A stretch of 64,000 bases of DNA. Origin: an uncultured Planktomarina sp. Lineage in GTDB: Bacteria > Pseudomonadota > Alphaproteobacteria > Rhodobacterales > Rhodobacteraceae. Each line of letters begins with the position of its first letter. The stretch's first letter is position 1. A program made the translations under genes and the position numbers. A model generated the notes under the pieces. The model did no database searches. It worked only from the letters and a program-made list of their open reading frames with translations, and was not told where the DNA came from. The stretch spans positions 62,001-126,000 of the forward strand of contig CALSQF010000004.1 in assembly GCA_943788425.1 (NCBI GenBank). The letters are read 5' to 3'. Below are positions 26,423 through 36,126 of the stretch, one piece after another.

Positions 26423-27811
26423 ATGACCAAATCCCAAAATCAAATGTGGGGCGGACGCTTCGCCGCCGGACAAGATGCCATCATGGAGGCAATCAACGCC
26501 TCGATCGGTTTTGACCAACGGATGGCGGCCCAAGATATCCAAGGCAGCCGCGCCCACGCCGCCATGTTGGGGGCAGCCGGTATAATTTCAAATAGCGACA
26601 GTGAGGCCATTCGGGAAGGGCTCCTCACGGTTTTGTCAGAAATTGACTCGGGGGATTTTCCATTTCGGGTGGATTTGGAAGATATTCATATGAATGTTGA
26701 GCAGCGTTTGAAGGAGGTCATTGGTGAGCCTGCGGGGCGTTTGCACACGGGCCGCAGCCGCAATGACCAAGTGGCGACTGACTTTCGCCTTTGGGTCCGC
26801 TATCAAACCGATGGGGCCATCGCAGGTATCGAAGCGCTGATGAAGGCATTTTTGCAGCAAGCGCGCGCGGGGGCTGATTGGGTGATGCCGGGCTTTACGC
26901 ATCTGCAAACCGCGCAGCCAGTGACCTGGGGCCATCATATGATGGCCTATGTAGAGATGCTGGCCCGTGACAAGTCGCGCTTTGAAGATGCCCGGCGCCG
27001 TATGAATGAAAGCCCGCTGGGCGCGGCGGCGCTTGCAGGCACGTCTTTTCCGATTGACCGCGACATGACCGCGGCGGCTTTGGGGTTTGACCGGCCGGCG
27101 GCCAACTCGTTGGATGCGGTTTCAGACCGCGATTTCGCGTTGGAGTATCTCAGCTGCGCGAGTATCTGCGCCATGCACCTCAGTCGATTTGCCGAAGAGC
27201 TGGTGATTTGGTCGTCTGCGCAATTTCGCTTTGTAACCCTCTCGGATCGGTTTTCAACCGGCTCGTCGATCATGCCGCAAAAGAAAAACCCCGATGCTGC
27301 GGAATTAATCCGGGCGAAGATTGGCCGGATCTTTGGCGCCCATGTGGCTTTGATGATGGTGATGAAAGGCTTGCCGCTGACCTATTCCAAGGACATGCAA
27401 GAGGACAAAGAGCAGGTCTTTGATGCCGCAGATAATTTGATGCTGGCACTGGCGGCGATGAGCGGCATGGTTGCTGATATGACTGCAAATCGAGATAGTC
27501 TAAAAATTGCCGCTGCCTCCGGGTTCTCCACAGCCACAGATTTGGCCGATTGGCTGGTGCGTGCGCTGGGCATGCCATTTCGCGACGCCCATCATGTGAC
27601 GGGCAGTTTGGTGGCTATGGCCGAAGGTCAAGGCTGCGACCTGCCGGATTTAACATTGGCGCAGATGCAATCTGTGCACGCGCAGATCACGTCAGATGTC
27701 TTTGATGTGCTGGGCGTTGAGAATTCAGTGGCCTCGCGCATGTCCTACGGCGGCACAGCCCCAGAACAGGTGCGCAGTCAAATCGCGCGCTGGGAGGCGA
27801 TCTTGTCATGA
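26423..27811 (+). CDS. argH: Argininosuccinate lyase
   Basis: 462 residues. ArgH cleaves argininosuccinate to arginine and fumarate, the last step of arginine synthesis. Start at ATG 26423 gives the usual [19 protein letters not shown]. The superfamily signature [18 protein letters not shown] (about residue 280) and [14 protein letters not shown] (catalytic His region, about residue 160) are intact. The stop overlaps the start of a small lipoprotein gene by ATGA; lysA follows two genes later, giving an arginine/lysine synthesis cluster. Confidence 0.96.
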   Translation: MTKSQNQMWGGRFAAGQDAIMEAINASIGFDQRMAAQDIQGSRAHAAMLGAAGIISNSDSEAIREGLLTVLSEIDSGDFPFRVDLEDIHMNVEQRLKEVIGEPAGRLHTGRSRNDQVATDFRLWVRYQTDGAIAGIEALMKAFLQQARAGADWVMPGFTHLQTAQPVTWGHHMMAYVEMLARDKSRFEDARRRMNESPLGAAALAGTSFPIDRDMTAAALGFDRPAANSLDAVSDRDFALEYLSCASICAMHLSRFAEELVIWSSAQFRFVTLSDRFSTGSSIMPQKKNPDAAELIRAKIGRIFGAHVALMMVMKGLPLTYSKDMQEDKEQVFDAADNLMLALAAMSGMVADMTANRDSLKIAAASGFSTATDLADWLVRALGMPFRDAHHVTGSLVAMAEGQGCDLPDLTLAQMQSVHAQITSDVFDVLGVENSVASRMSYGGTAPEQVRSQIARWEAILS

Positions 27812-27921
27812 AATATCTGCGCCTTTGTATCTTCGCATGTCTGTGTGCCTGCGGTGTCGATGGATCACCAGAGCGGCCAACACGGGCAGAGCCTGCTTCA
27901 GCCGATCAGGCCGCGACATAA
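27808..27921 (+). CDS. Small lipoprotein of LptM type
   Basis: A 37-residue peptide too short for most gene finders. It begins [20 protein letters not shown], with a lipobox LCAC (acylated Cys at residue 15) followed by GVDGSPERP. Short lipoproteins with a lipobox then a Gly/Pro-rich tail between argH and lysA are a conserved arrangement in Proteobacteria, matching the LptM (YifL) group that helps mature the LptDE translocon. The ATG overlaps the argH stop, so translation is coupled. Assignment rests on context and lipobox, not on a long alignment. Confidence 0.75.
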   Translation: MKYLRLCIFACLCACGVDGSPERPTRAEPASADQAAT

Positions 27922-27935
27922 CAGGAGCAAACGCC

Positions 27936-28271
27936 ATGCGACATATATTTTTGGGATTGGCCATTTGGGGTGCCATTCACCCTATGTACTATTTCTTGAC
28001 TTGGTTTCGAGCTGAGGGATGGAGTTTGGGCGATATGGTACAGGCCTGGCATGTAAATGCAGCCAGTAGCGGGCTGGTTTGGGATCTGACCATTGCCGCC
28101 ACGGCCCTGAGCCTGTGGATTATCGCAGAGGTCATTCGGAATCGAAGATTTTTCCATTTGATCGCCATTGCAGCTACGTTTTGCATTGGGGTGAGTTGCG
28201 GCTTGCCGCTTTACCTCTATCTGCGCAGCACGCCCGAAGGTGAAACGCGGTCCCGCGAGGGGCAAGAATAA
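27936..28271 (+). CDS. DUF2834 membrane protein
   Basis: 111 residues with three hydrophobic segments (IFLGLAIWGAIHPMYYFLTW; LVWDLTIAATALSLWIIAEV; LIAIAATFCIGVSCGLPLYLYL). The GLVWDLTI loop and final LPLYLYLR match DUF2834 proteins, integral membrane proteins of unknown function. ATG at 27936 has AGGAG 8 bp upstream. It sits 14 bp after the small lipoprotein gene in the argH-lysA cluster. Confidence 0.8.
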   Translation: MRHIFLGLAIWGAIHPMYYFLTWFRAEGWSLGDMVQAWHVNAASSGLVWDLTIAATALSLWIIAEVIRNRRFFHLIAIAATFCIGVSCGLPLYLYLRSTPEGETRSREGQE

Positions 28272-28338
28272 TGGGGCAGGGGTGTTGCCTGTCTTTTTGA
28301 GCGTGATATGCGCAAGCTTTATGCAGTGAGGCGAAACG

Positions 28339-29604
28339 ATGGATCACTTTTCATATCGGGATGGGCATTTACATGCCGAAGATGTTGCGGTTTCACAGAT
28401 TGCAGCACAGGTCGGCACGCCGTTTTACCTTTATTCATCCGCCACATTGCTGCGTCATTTTAAGCTGTTTGATGAAGCTTTGGCCAGGATGGATCATTTG
28501 ATTTGCTACGCGATGAAGGCGGCCTCTAACCAAGCTATCATAACCCTTCTGGGTGCGGCGGGCGCTGGGATGGATGTGGTGTCAGGTGGTGAATACGCCC
28601 GCGCCCGTGCTGCGGGCATTCCTGGCGATCGCATTGTCTTTTCCGGTGTGGGCAAGACCCGCGCGGAAATGATCGAGGTTTTGACTGGCGGCGTGCGGCA
28701 ATTCAATGTGGAAAGCGAGCCGGAAATGCGTGTGCTGTCGCAGGTGGCATCCATGCTGGGCAAAACTGCGCCTATTACAATTCGGGTCAATCCCGATGTG
28801 GATGCGAAAACGCATGCGAAAATTTCGACGGGTAAAAAAGAAGACAAATTTGGCATCCCGATTTCGCGCGCCCGCGAGGTGTATGCTATGGCGGCGCGTT
28901 TACCAGGGTTGGAGGTTGTGGGGATTGATGTGCACATCGGCTCGCAATTGACGGATTTGGCGCCCTATGGGGTGGCATATGAAAAGGTTGCCGAGCTCAC
29001 AGAACTTCTGCGCGCCGATGGCCATGACATCCGCCGCCTAGACCTGGGTGGCGGGCTTGGCATCCCCTATGAGAGCAACAACCATCACCCGCCCAGCCCT
29101 GAGGACTATTGCGCCTTGATCGCCGAGAAGGTGGGCCATTTGGGCTGTGAAATCGAGATCGAACCGGGCCGTTTTATTGCCGGCAATGCCGGGGTGTTTG
29201 TCTCAGAAGTCATCTACGTCAAACAGGGTGAAGATCGTGAGTTTTTGATCGTGGATGGGGCAATGAACGATCTTATTCGTCCGGCCATGTATGATGCACA
29301 TCATGACATCGTGCCGATCAAGGCGCCGGCTGCCGGGACCGAATATCAAGCCTATGATGTTGTGGGACCTGTTTGTGAAAGCGGGGATACTTTCGCCAAA
29401 GGGCGTGCTTTGGCGCCGCTGGAGGCTGGCGATCTTATCGCCTTTCGCAGCGCCGGGGCCTATGGGGCTGTGATGGCCAGCGAATACAACACCCGCCCTC
29501 TGGTGCCTGAGGTCATGGTGAAGGGGGATCAATTTGCGGTGATCCGCCCAAGACCGAGCTTGGAAGATATCATTAACCGCGATATAATCCCTCAGTGGCA
29601 TTAA
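28339..29604 (+). CDS. lysA: Diaminopimelate decarboxylase
   Basis: 421 residues. A PLP enzyme making L-lysine from meso-diaminopimelate. The PLP lysine lies in HLICYAMKAASNQAII (about residue 58), with the conserved INVHIGSQ-equivalent GIDVHIGSQL, the phosphate-binding LDLGGGLGIPY, IEIEPGRFIAGNAG, and the CESGDTFAKGR Cys motif across the dimer interface. The gene follows DUF2834 by 67 bp; DUF4175 follows by 24 bp. Confidence 0.96.
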   Translation: MDHFSYRDGHLHAEDVAVSQIAAQVGTPFYLYSSATLLRHFKLFDEALARMDHLICYAMKAASNQAIITLLGAAGAGMDVVSGGEYARARAAGIPGDRIVFSGVGKTRAEMIEVLTGGVRQFNVESEPEMRVLSQVASMLGKTAPITIRVNPDVDAKTHAKISTGKKEDKFGIPISRAREVYAMAARLPGLEVVGIDVHIGSQLTDLAPYGVAYEKVAELTELLRADGHDIRRLDLGGGLGIPYESNNHHPPSPEDYCALIAEKVGHLGCEIEIEPGRFIAGNAGVFVSEVIYVKQGEDREFLIVDGAMNDLIRPAMYDAHHDIVPIKAPAAGTEYQAYDVVGPVCESGDTFAKGRALAPLEAGDLIAFRSAGAYGAVMASEYNTRPLVPEVMVKGDQFAVIRPRPSLEDIINRDIIPQWH

Positions 29605-29628
29605 GAGGCCATGTCATGAGGGGCTTTG

Positions 29629-32097
29629 ATGGCCAAACTGTTCTCGCGTAGGGTAATTTTTGCTCTTTGGTTGACCTTTGTCGGCCTTTGGGCGGAACGC
29701 ATTATGCGCGCAGCCTGGCCGCTGCTCTCAACACTGGTTTTGGGGATTGGGGTGCTGCTTTTGGCCGCGCCAGATCTCTGGCCGCTTGTATTGCTTAAGC
29801 TGGCGGGGGGGATTTGGCTTCTCAGCGGGCTTTACGGGCTATGGTATTTTTTCCGGCGACTTGCAGCGCCGACCCTCGGCGCGGCGCGTGCGCGTCTGGA
29901 TCAGAACCTACCGGACCGCCCCTTGGCCGCGCTGCGCGATATTCAGGCTCTCGGTCAAGGCGATCCAGCCTCGGCGGCGTTGTGGCAGGCGCATTTGGCG
30001 CAAATGCGCGCTACTGCCGCCAAGGCATCGGCTGTTGGGCCGCAGTTGGATTTGGCACCGCGAGATCCTTTCGCCCTTCGATATATCGCGCTTTTGGTGT
30101 TTGTCATTGGCGGGCTTTTCGGCTCTGTGCAGGCGATGCGCACAGGGCTGGGGGACGCCTCAGTGCTGATTGCGGCAGGCCCGCAATGGGAGGTCTGGTT
30201 GCAACCGCCTGCCAATACCCGCCGCCCGGTGATATATCTCAATGATGTGATGGGCGTTGAGTTAAGCGTGCCGCAAGATACGGTAGTTTTGGTGCGCCTT
30301 TACGGAGATGCGGGCTTGCACGCGATTGAGGAAACGCTGTCCGGCCGACCCGCTGACACGTTTGATGCGGCAGACCCCAGTCAGAAATTTCTCGTGACCC
30401 GGTCGGGTCGATTGGCCATTTCTGGGCCTGATGGCGCCGAGTGGCGGGTGTCCATGTTGCCTGATGCGCCGCCAGAAGTGGAGGTCATAGGCGAGGTTGA
30501 ACGTTATGCGGAGGGCAGTTTTTCCCTGAGCTTCACCGCGCGGGACGATGTCGCGGTCACAGCGGGCCGGGCGTGGGTGTATCTGAATATAGACGAGGTA
30601 GATCGCCGCTATGGGCTGGCGGCTGAACCTGCGCCGCAGCCCGATATTGAATTGACCCTGCCATTGACCATTTCGGGTGATCGCGCGGAGTTCACTGAGG
30701 TCTTAACCGAGGATCTGTCCAAACATGTCTGGGCGCATTTGCCGGTCTCGCTCCGTCTCGAAGTGGAAGACATGCGCGGGCAATTGGGACAATCGGCGGC
30801 GTTGGAATTGGCTTTGCCAGCCCGCAATTTCTTTGACCCCCTTGCCAAGGCTTTGGTTGAGCAGCGCCGCGATTTGCTGTGGTCTCCCGATAACCGCAGA
30901 CGCGTGTCGCAACTGTTGCGCGCGATATCACAGGCACCTGAAACGCTGTTCCGCGACGCGCAGGATGCTGAAATCCTGTCCAAAATTATCTGGGATCTGG
31001 AGGCGGGTACGGATCTTGAGCCCGCAGCCGAGCTGCTTTGGATATTGGCGCTTGAGGTCGAGGACGGCGATTTGGAGCAGGCAGCACAAAAGCTCGCTCG
31101 CGCGCAAGATAAACTGGCCGAAGCGATTAAAAACGGTGCCACGCCAGAAGAAATTGCCCGGCTGATGGATGAATTGCATCAGGCACAGCGGGAATATTTC
31201 AAAGAATTCGCTGAACGCAACCCGCCCTCAGAGCAACCCGAGCGCCTGCCGGATGATGAGGCCGTGTCAGAGGATCAATTGCAAGAGATGATGGACCGTT
31301 TGCAGCAGCTAATGGAAGAGGGCCGCATGGCCGAGGCGCAAGAGCTGTTGGAAGAGATTAACCGTTTGATGCAGAATCTTCAAATGACACCCGGGCAATC
31401 GGGTGGAGAAGGGCAGGAGGGCCAAGAGGGCGGCGGGCAACAGATGGAAGATCTCGCCGATAGTCTGCGCCAGCAGCAGGAGCTCTCGGACCAAACCTTC
31501 CGTAATTTGCAAGGCCAAACCCCCGGCGATCAGCTCGGCGGCGGTGGAGCCGAGGCAGGCAATGACGCTGGCAAAGAGGGGCGATCCTCCCAAGACAGTT
31601 TAGCCGAGCAGCAAAAAAAATTGGAACGTGAAGTTGAACGGCAAAGGGGCAATTTGCCCGGCGCGGGCACCGAAGCGGGGCAAGCGGCCCGCCGGGCGCT
31701 GGATGAGGCCGCTGAGGCGATGGATCAGGCCGCGGAAGATCTGCGTGAGGGATATATGCCCGGGGCATTGGACAATCAATCGGACGCCATCGACGCGCTG
31801 CGTGAAGGCATGCGCCGTTTGGGCGAAACGCTGGATGAGCAGGCCGCGCCCGGACAGGGGGCCACCCCCAATGACCGCCGCGCCGAGGGGCAATCGCAAA
31901 GCCCATCCACGCGTGATCCTCTGGGTCGGGATGTTGGGGGCAATGGCCAATTGGGTGCTGGCGAGCAGATGGTGCCGCAAGAAGAATTGCGTCTGCGCTC
32001 ACAAGAATTGATGGAAGAAATTCGTCGCCGGGCCGGGTCGCTCGAACGTCCCAAAGAGGAGCGCAATTATCTCCAACGGCTGCTGGATCGCTTTTAA
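29629..32097 (+). CDS. DUF4175 (TIGR02302) family membrane protein
   Basis: 822 residues. Two N-terminal transmembrane helices (about 28-73) and a third near residue 150 anchor a large periplasmic part. The C-terminal 300 residues are Gln/Glu/Gly-rich and predicted coiled coil (RLMDELHQAQREYFKEF; LMEEGRMAEAQELLEEIN; then a low-complexity stretch GQSGGEGQEGQEGGGQ). This architecture fits the DUF4175/TIGR02302 family conserved in alphaproteobacteria, function unknown. ATG at 29629 is used; GAGGGG lies 5 bp upstream. It follows lysA and converges on the zinc-ribbon gene. Confidence 0.87.
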   Translation: MAKLFSRRVIFALWLTFVGLWAERIMRAAWPLLSTLVLGIGVLLLAAPDLWPLVLLKLAGGIWLLSGLYGLWYFFRRLAAPTLGAARARLDQNLPDRPLAALRDIQALGQGDPASAALWQAHLAQMRATAAKASAVGPQLDLAPRDPFALRYIALLVFVIGGLFGSVQAMRTGLGDASVLIAAGPQWEVWLQPPANTRRPVIYLNDVMGVELSVPQDTVVLVRLYGDAGLHAIEETLSGRPADTFDAADPSQKFLVTRSGRLAISGPDGAEWRVSMLPDAPPEVEVIGEVERYAEGSFSLSFTARDDVAVTAGRAWVYLNIDEVDRRYGLAAEPAPQPDIELTLPLTISGDRAEFTEVLTEDLSKHVWAHLPVSLRLEVEDMRGQLGQSAALELALPARNFFDPLAKALVEQRRDLLWSPDNRRRVSQLLRAISQAPETLFRDAQDAEILSKIIWDLEAGTDLEPAAELLWILALEVEDGDLEQAAQKLARAQDKLAEAIKNGATPEEIARLMDELHQAQREYFKEFAERNPPSEQPERLPDDEAVSEDQLQEMMDRLQQLMEEGRMAEAQELLEEINRLMQNLQMTPGQSGGEGQEGQEGGGQQMEDLADSLRQQQELSDQTFRNLQGQTPGDQLGGGGAEAGNDAGKEGRSSQDSLAEQQKKLEREVERQRGNLPGAGTEAGQAARRALDEAAEAMDQAAEDLREGYMPGALDNQSDAIDALREGMRRLGETLDEQAAPGQGATPNDRRAEGQSQSPSTRDPLGRDVGGNGQLGAGEQMVPQEELRLRSQELMEEIRRRAGSLERPKEERNYLQRLLDRF

Positions 32098-32127
32098 TTG
32101 GCGGCTGCCCAAAAGGCGGTGCCGCTC

Positions 32128-32790
32128 TTAAAGGCTGAAACTCATGCGATAGTCCAAAATGGCCTGCAAGCCATGCTGAAGCCACTGGCGCATATCATCG
32201 ACCCAAAACACATAGGCGTTAATCCGATCTGTTTGGCTGGGAAAATTTTCGGTGATTTGCGGCGCAAAGATATAAATCGCGGTCAACACGGCCAGAATCA
32301 AAAACGCCGCGACTGTGCCGCGTTGCCGGCTGTCGAGCGGTGCAACTTCCTCTGGTGCTTTGCTTGGCATCACAGGTTTTGTCAGGGCTGGTGCATCGTC
32401 AGTTGCGCTGACGAGTGAGGAAATTTTGACCGTATCAATCGGCGGCAAATTCTTGGAGGTCGGCGCGGCGGTTGGTTGTGGGCGCGGCTCTAAGGACGGC
32501 GTGGCTGGGGGTGGCGGTCTGTCCAGCCCTCGTGCCACAGGGGCTTGCTCAGGCTCTGTTTCGTGGGCCACGCGCTTTTCAGCCTTGCGTGCCTCCATCT
32601 CACGCTGCACCTCTTGTTGTAGGATGCTGCTGACCTTGGGATCAATCGTGGTACGCTCGAATGGCGGCGTGTTGGCTGGAACAAACCAAGTCTCTTGGCA
32701 ACCAGAGCATTGCACGTCCCGTCCCTCTGCGGGAATTACATCGTCGGGGATTTCATATTCCGCATCGCATTTTGGGCAGAGTAAACGCAC
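32128..32790 (-). CDS. Zinc-ribbon (MJ0042-type) membrane protein
   Basis: 220 residues starting at GTG 32790 (VRLLCPKCDAEYEIPDDVIP). Two Cys pairs, CPKC and CSGC, form an N-terminal zinc ribbon of the MJ0042 type. A Pro-rich linker follows (RPPPPATPSLEPRPQP), then one transmembrane helix (GTVAAFLILAVLTAIYIFAP, about residue 170) and a short C-terminal domain. Probably a membrane-tethered cytoplasmic zinc finger; function unknown. In relatives, as I recall, it lies beside ftsE-ftsX; those genes are not here. Confidence 0.82.
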   Translation of the reverse strand: MRLLCPKCDAEYEIPDDVIPAEGRDVQCSGCQETWFVPANTPPFERTTIDPKVSSILQQEVQREMEARKAEKRVAHETEPEQAPVARGLDRPPPPATPSLEPRPQPTAAPTSKNLPPIDTVKISSLVSATDDAPALTKPVMPSKAPEEVAPLDSRQRGTVAAFLILAVLTAIYIFAPQITENFPSQTDRINAYVFWVDDMRQWLQHGLQAILDYRMSFSL

Positions 32791-33007
32791 CGAGGCCTCG
32801 ATTCTATTTCGTGTCCAGGATGTAGACGATATCGATACGATAACGCTACAGCTGACGTGCTTAAAATACCACCGCTTATGCGTCACCTGCAGATTCCTGC
32901 CGATGTCATGAGACGGGTTTTCACATGGCGGTAAATACGCCCAATGACGCTGGTTTTGCAACGCGTTTGCTCCTATACCAAGTACAAGAAACCGATAAGG
33001 AGCCGTT

Positions 33008-33736
33008 ATGGCCTATGCAGCGCAATGGATTCGCTCTTTGCTGTTCAACATTCAGATGTATGTGGCAATGGTCATCGTGGCCATCGTCTTTCTGATTCCC
33101 ATGATCTTCAGCCAAAAAGGCGCCTCGCTTGCGGCCAATGCCTATTGCTGGTGGGTGGTATGGTCAGCCCGTTGGATGATCGGACTCAAAGTCCAGGTGC
33201 GCGGCACTGTTCCAAAAGGTGAAGTTTTGATTGCCGCCAAACACCAATCCTTTTTCGATATCATTGTGATTTTCAATTGCCTGGATCGGTCGAAATTCAT
33301 TATGAAGCGACAACTGCTGTTTACGCCCATTGTTGGCCAATACGCCTATCGTTTGGGATGCATTCCGGTGAATCGTGGCAAGGGAGCGGCTGCCATCCGC
33401 AAAATGCTTGCCGATGTTGCCTCCGGTCGCGTGGCGCCAGGGCAATTGGTGATCTACCCGCAAGGCACGCGCGTCGCGCCAGGCGACAAGAAAGTCTATA
33501 AGATGGGCTCGGGTGTTTTGTATCGCGAATTGCAGCAAGATTGCGTGCCGGTGGCTTTAAATACCGGGATTTTCTGGCCAAAACGCAGTATTTACCGCAA
33601 GCCGGGCATCGCCACCGTCGAGTTTATGGAGCCGATCCCTAAGGGCAGACCTGTGGCGGATTTCATGGAATTGATGGAAGCCGCTGTGGAAGGGCGCTCA
33701 CGCGAATTGATGGCCGAAGTGGGGTTTTACGAGTAA
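33008..33736 (+). CDS. plsC: 1-acyl-sn-glycerol-3-phosphate acyltransferase
   Basis: 242 residues. PlsC acylates lysophosphatidic acid to phosphatidic acid at the inner membrane. An N-terminal hydrophobic segment (MYVAMVIVAIVFLIPMIF) precedes the catalytic HxxxxD motif in AAKHQSFFDIIV (about residue 78) and the substrate motif VIYPQGTRVAPG (about residue 150). AAGGAG lies 5 bp before the ATG. Divergent from the zinc-ribbon gene with a 217-bp gap. Confidence 0.93.
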   Translation: MAYAAQWIRSLLFNIQMYVAMVIVAIVFLIPMIFSQKGASLAANAYCWWVVWSARWMIGLKVQVRGTVPKGEVLIAAKHQSFFDIIVIFNCLDRSKFIMKRQLLFTPIVGQYAYRLGCIPVNRGKGAAAIRKMLADVASGRVAPGQLVIYPQGTRVAPGDKKVYKMGSGVLYRELQQDCVPVALNTGIFWPKRSIYRKPGIATVEFMEPIPKGRPVADFMELMEAAVEGRSRELMAEVGFYE

Positions 33737-33737
33737 G

Positions 33738-33812
33738 GCTACGCCACGGGCTGGCGATGAACCTGTGGCTGAACTCCAAGACATAGAAGGTTCAAATTGG
33801 ACATGGCGTAGC
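33738..33812. repeat. 9-bp inverted repeat after plsC
   Basis: GCTACGCCA (33738-33746) and TGGCGTAGC (33804-33812) are perfect inverted copies 57 nt apart, immediately after the plsC stop, in a 260-bp gap with no gene. It could close a small structured RNA or be a relic; there is no T run for a terminator. I see nothing else identifiable in 33813-33996. Confidence 0.45.
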
Positions 33813-33996
33813 ATCGCTGCGCCCGCCTCAGATGCAGTTCATGGTGTGAAAATCAACGTCGCGGATGATGTGTGAAAGGCGGGGCAAGCTGGCTCTGCGT
33901 GACGGGTTTTGCGGAAGTTCGTTGATGTGAGTTTTGCCTTGAAATCGCGTTTCTTGGCTTCTACGGTCTCACGTAATACATCACACGGAGCGTAAA

Positions 33997-34384
33997 ATGC
34001 ACCTTGGATACAGCATTATATATGTTGCAAGTGTTCCTGAAACCCTGGCCTTCTATGACAAGGTGTTTGGATTGCAAACGGGTTTCCTCCATGAAAGTGA
34101 ACTTTATGGAGAGCTTAAGACCGGTGCCACAACCCTGGCTTTTGCGGCCGATGAAATGGCAAAGTTAAATGGCTTGTCTATGCGCCCCAATCGCGCTGAT
34201 GAGAGACCAGCGGGCTATTAGATTGCCTTGGTCACGAATGACCCGGAAAGCGCTTTTGACAAGGCAGTGAGTGCCGGCGCTGTGGCTGTAACCGCACCGC
34301 AAACAAAGCCTGGGGCAAATTGTAGGTTACCTGCGCGATAATAATGGCTGTCCTGTCGAAATTTGTTCGCCGGTCGGGGGATGA
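33997..34384 (+). pseudogene. VOC family (glyoxalase-like) pseudogene
   Basis: The first 74 codons encode a VOC-fold half (HLGYSIIYVASVPETLAFYD; VFGLQTGFLHESELYGELKT), then reach TAG at 34219-34221 within PAGY-stop-IALVTND. Reading on in frame gives the rest of the second half (DPESAFDKAVSAGAVAVTAP) until AAGCC at about 34306-34310, where two single-base losses are needed to restore the terminal VGYLRDNNGCPVEICSPVGG, ending at TGA 34382-34384. So there is one nonsense codon and a two-base frame error. Metal-dependent VOC enzymes need the C-terminal half, so this is almost certainly inactive. The former substrate is unknown. Confidence 0.85.
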
Positions 34385-34424
34385 CAGATGCTGCCTTCGA
34401 AATTTCAAAGCAATTGGGGACGCC

Positions 34425-35027
34425 ATGAGTGATCGGATTTCAAATTTGGCGCAGCTTGAGGCGCTTTATGAACAGCCTTCGCGCAACAGCTTGGTCAAAG
34501 TCGCGCGACATATCACGCCGGAATATGGCGCTTGGATTGGGGCCGCGCGGTTTTGTGTATTGAGCACAGTGGGCCCTGACGACACCGATGCCAGCCCGCG
34601 CGGGGATGAGGATCTAGTCGTGCATATCCAAGATCCGCAGACCCTCCTTATGCCCGATTGGCGGGGCAATAACCGTTTGGATTCCCTGCGTAATCTCGTC
34701 GAAGATGGCCGGGTGTCTTTCATGTTCATAGTGCCCGGAAATTCGAATGTGGTACGCGTCAATGGCGCTGCGCATTTTTCGGTATCGGCGGCGCATCTTG
34801 CAAGGTTTGAGCGCAATGGCCAGCAACCACGCAGCCTGGTCGTGATATCCGTATCGGAGGTTTACAGCCAATGCGCCCGGGCGATCTTACGGTCGGGGCT
34901 TTGGCAGGGGCAGGCTGCGCCTGATTTGCTGAGCGTGGGCGATATCTTGCAGTCTCAAACTGCCGCAGAGGCCGAGCAATCGGTACGGATCGACAGTGCG
35001 ACCTATGAAAAAGACTGGCAGGCCTGA
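34425..35027 (+). CDS. Pyridoxamine 5'-phosphate oxidase family (FMN-binding) protein
   Basis: 200 residues. A split-barrel flavin-binding protein: ARFCVLSTVGPDDTDASPRG (about residue 43) and LLMPDWRGNNRLDSLRNLVED (about residue 75) are characteristic of the PPOX-like group annotated as pyridoxamine 5'-phosphate oxidase-related FMN-binding proteins. It lacks the full PdxH substrate set, so a role in vitamin B6 synthesis is not implied. ATG at 34425 has GGGGA upstream. It follows the VOC pseudogene and converges on accA. Confidence 0.82.
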   Translation: MSDRISNLAQLEALYEQPSRNSLVKVARHITPEYGAWIGAARFCVLSTVGPDDTDASPRGDEDLVVHIQDPQTLLMPDWRGNNRLDSLRNLVEDGRVSFMFIVPGNSNVVRVNGAAHFSVSAAHLARFERNGQQPRSLVVISVSEVYSQCARAILRSGLWQGQAAPDLLSVGDILQSQTAAEAEQSVRIDSATYEKDWQA

Positions 35028-35062
35028 GTGACAAAATCCATGTGGTGAGCTGGGGTCGGCCC

Positions 35063-36025
35063 TTAGTTTGCCAAACCCTTGGTGCCCATATCGAGGAATT
35101 TTTGCCGCCGATCTTTCATCAAACTGTCTGGTTTTTTCTTGCCAAGCTCGTCGAGCAATTTGGCCAAAGTCTGTCCAACCGCTTGCATGGTGGATTTCGG
35201 GTCGCGATGCGCGCCGCCCTTTGGCTCTGCAATGATTTGATCGCAAATGCCTAATGTCGTGAGGTCCTGCGCCGTGAGACGCAGCGCCTCAGCCGCTTCG
35301 CGCATTTTTTCCGCGTCTTTCCAAAGGATTGAAGCGCAGCCCTCTGGGCTGATGACCGAGTAAATCGAATGTTCAAGCATCACCAAACGGTTGGCCGTAG
35401 CAAAGGCGACCGCCCCACCTGATCCGCCTTCGCCAATAATCACAGAGATCAGAGGCACTGTCAGCTGCAAGCATTTTTCTGTTGATCGGGCAATAGCTTC
35501 GGATTGACCGCGCTCTTCTGCGCCCTTGCCGGGAAAGGCGCCGGGGGTATCGACCAGGGAGATGACGGGCAGGCCAAACCGGTTGGCCAGATCCATCAAG
35601 CGGATGGCTTTGCGATAGCCTTCTGGCCGCGCCATGCCAAAATTGCGGGCGATGCGCGATTTGGTATCATGCCCTTTTTCATGACCAATGACCACAACAG
35701 GTTGGTCACCCAAACGGGCCAACCCGCCCATGATGGAATGATCATCGGCAAAATTACGATCCCCGGCCAGCGGGGTGTATTCTTGGAACAGCTCTTGAAT
35801 ATAATCTTTACAATGGGGCCGATCAGGATGGCGTGCCACCTGGCATTTACGCCAAGGGGTGAGCTTGGCATAAAGCTCATCGAGCAAGGCACGCGCTTTT
35901 TTGTCCAGTGCTTTGGCCTCAGCTTCAATGTCCATATCCTCATTATCACGGCCCATCGCGCGCAGCTCTTCTGCCTTGCCTTCGATTTCTGCTAAGGGGC
36001 GTTCAAATTCAAGATAGTTGGTCAT
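35063..36025 (-). CDS. accA: Acetyl-CoA carboxylase carboxyltransferase subunit alpha
   Basis: 320 residues. AccA with AccD transfers carboxyl from biotin to acetyl-CoA, forming malonyl-CoA for fatty acid synthesis. The start [20 protein letters not shown] matches the family. Further signatures are [50 protein letters not shown] and [17 protein letters not shown] (about residue 210). ATG at 36025 is chosen over an upstream in-frame GTG-region codon. It is followed upstream on the same strand by mcl1. Confidence 0.96.
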   Translation of the reverse strand: MTNYLEFERPLAEIEGKAEELRAMGRDNEDMDIEAEAKALDKKARALLDELYAKLTPWRKCQVARHPDRPHCKDYIQELFQEYTPLAGDRNFADDHSIMGGLARLGDQPVVVIGHEKGHDTKSRIARNFGMARPEGYRKAIRLMDLANRFGLPVISLVDTPGAFPGKGAEERGQSEAIARSTEKCLQLTVPLISVIIGEGGSGGAVAFATANRLVMLEHSIYSVISPEGCASILWKDAEKMREAAEALRLTAQDLTTLGICDQIIAEPKGGAHRDPKSTMQAVGQTLAKLLDELGKKKPDSLMKDRRQKFLDMGTKGLAN

Positions 36026-36126
36026 GTCTGGCCTCAAAATGACGATTTAAAACCTATATGAACCCGGTGGCACCAAAGTGCAACAAAACTGCGTCAGATC
36101 GGCAAGTTTTGCCCGACCGCGTCCCT

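Noticed and set aside
33738..33996. Gap after plsC considered as a gene relic or small RNA gene
   Set aside because: No recognisable coding sequence or RNA family; only the inverted repeat stands out.
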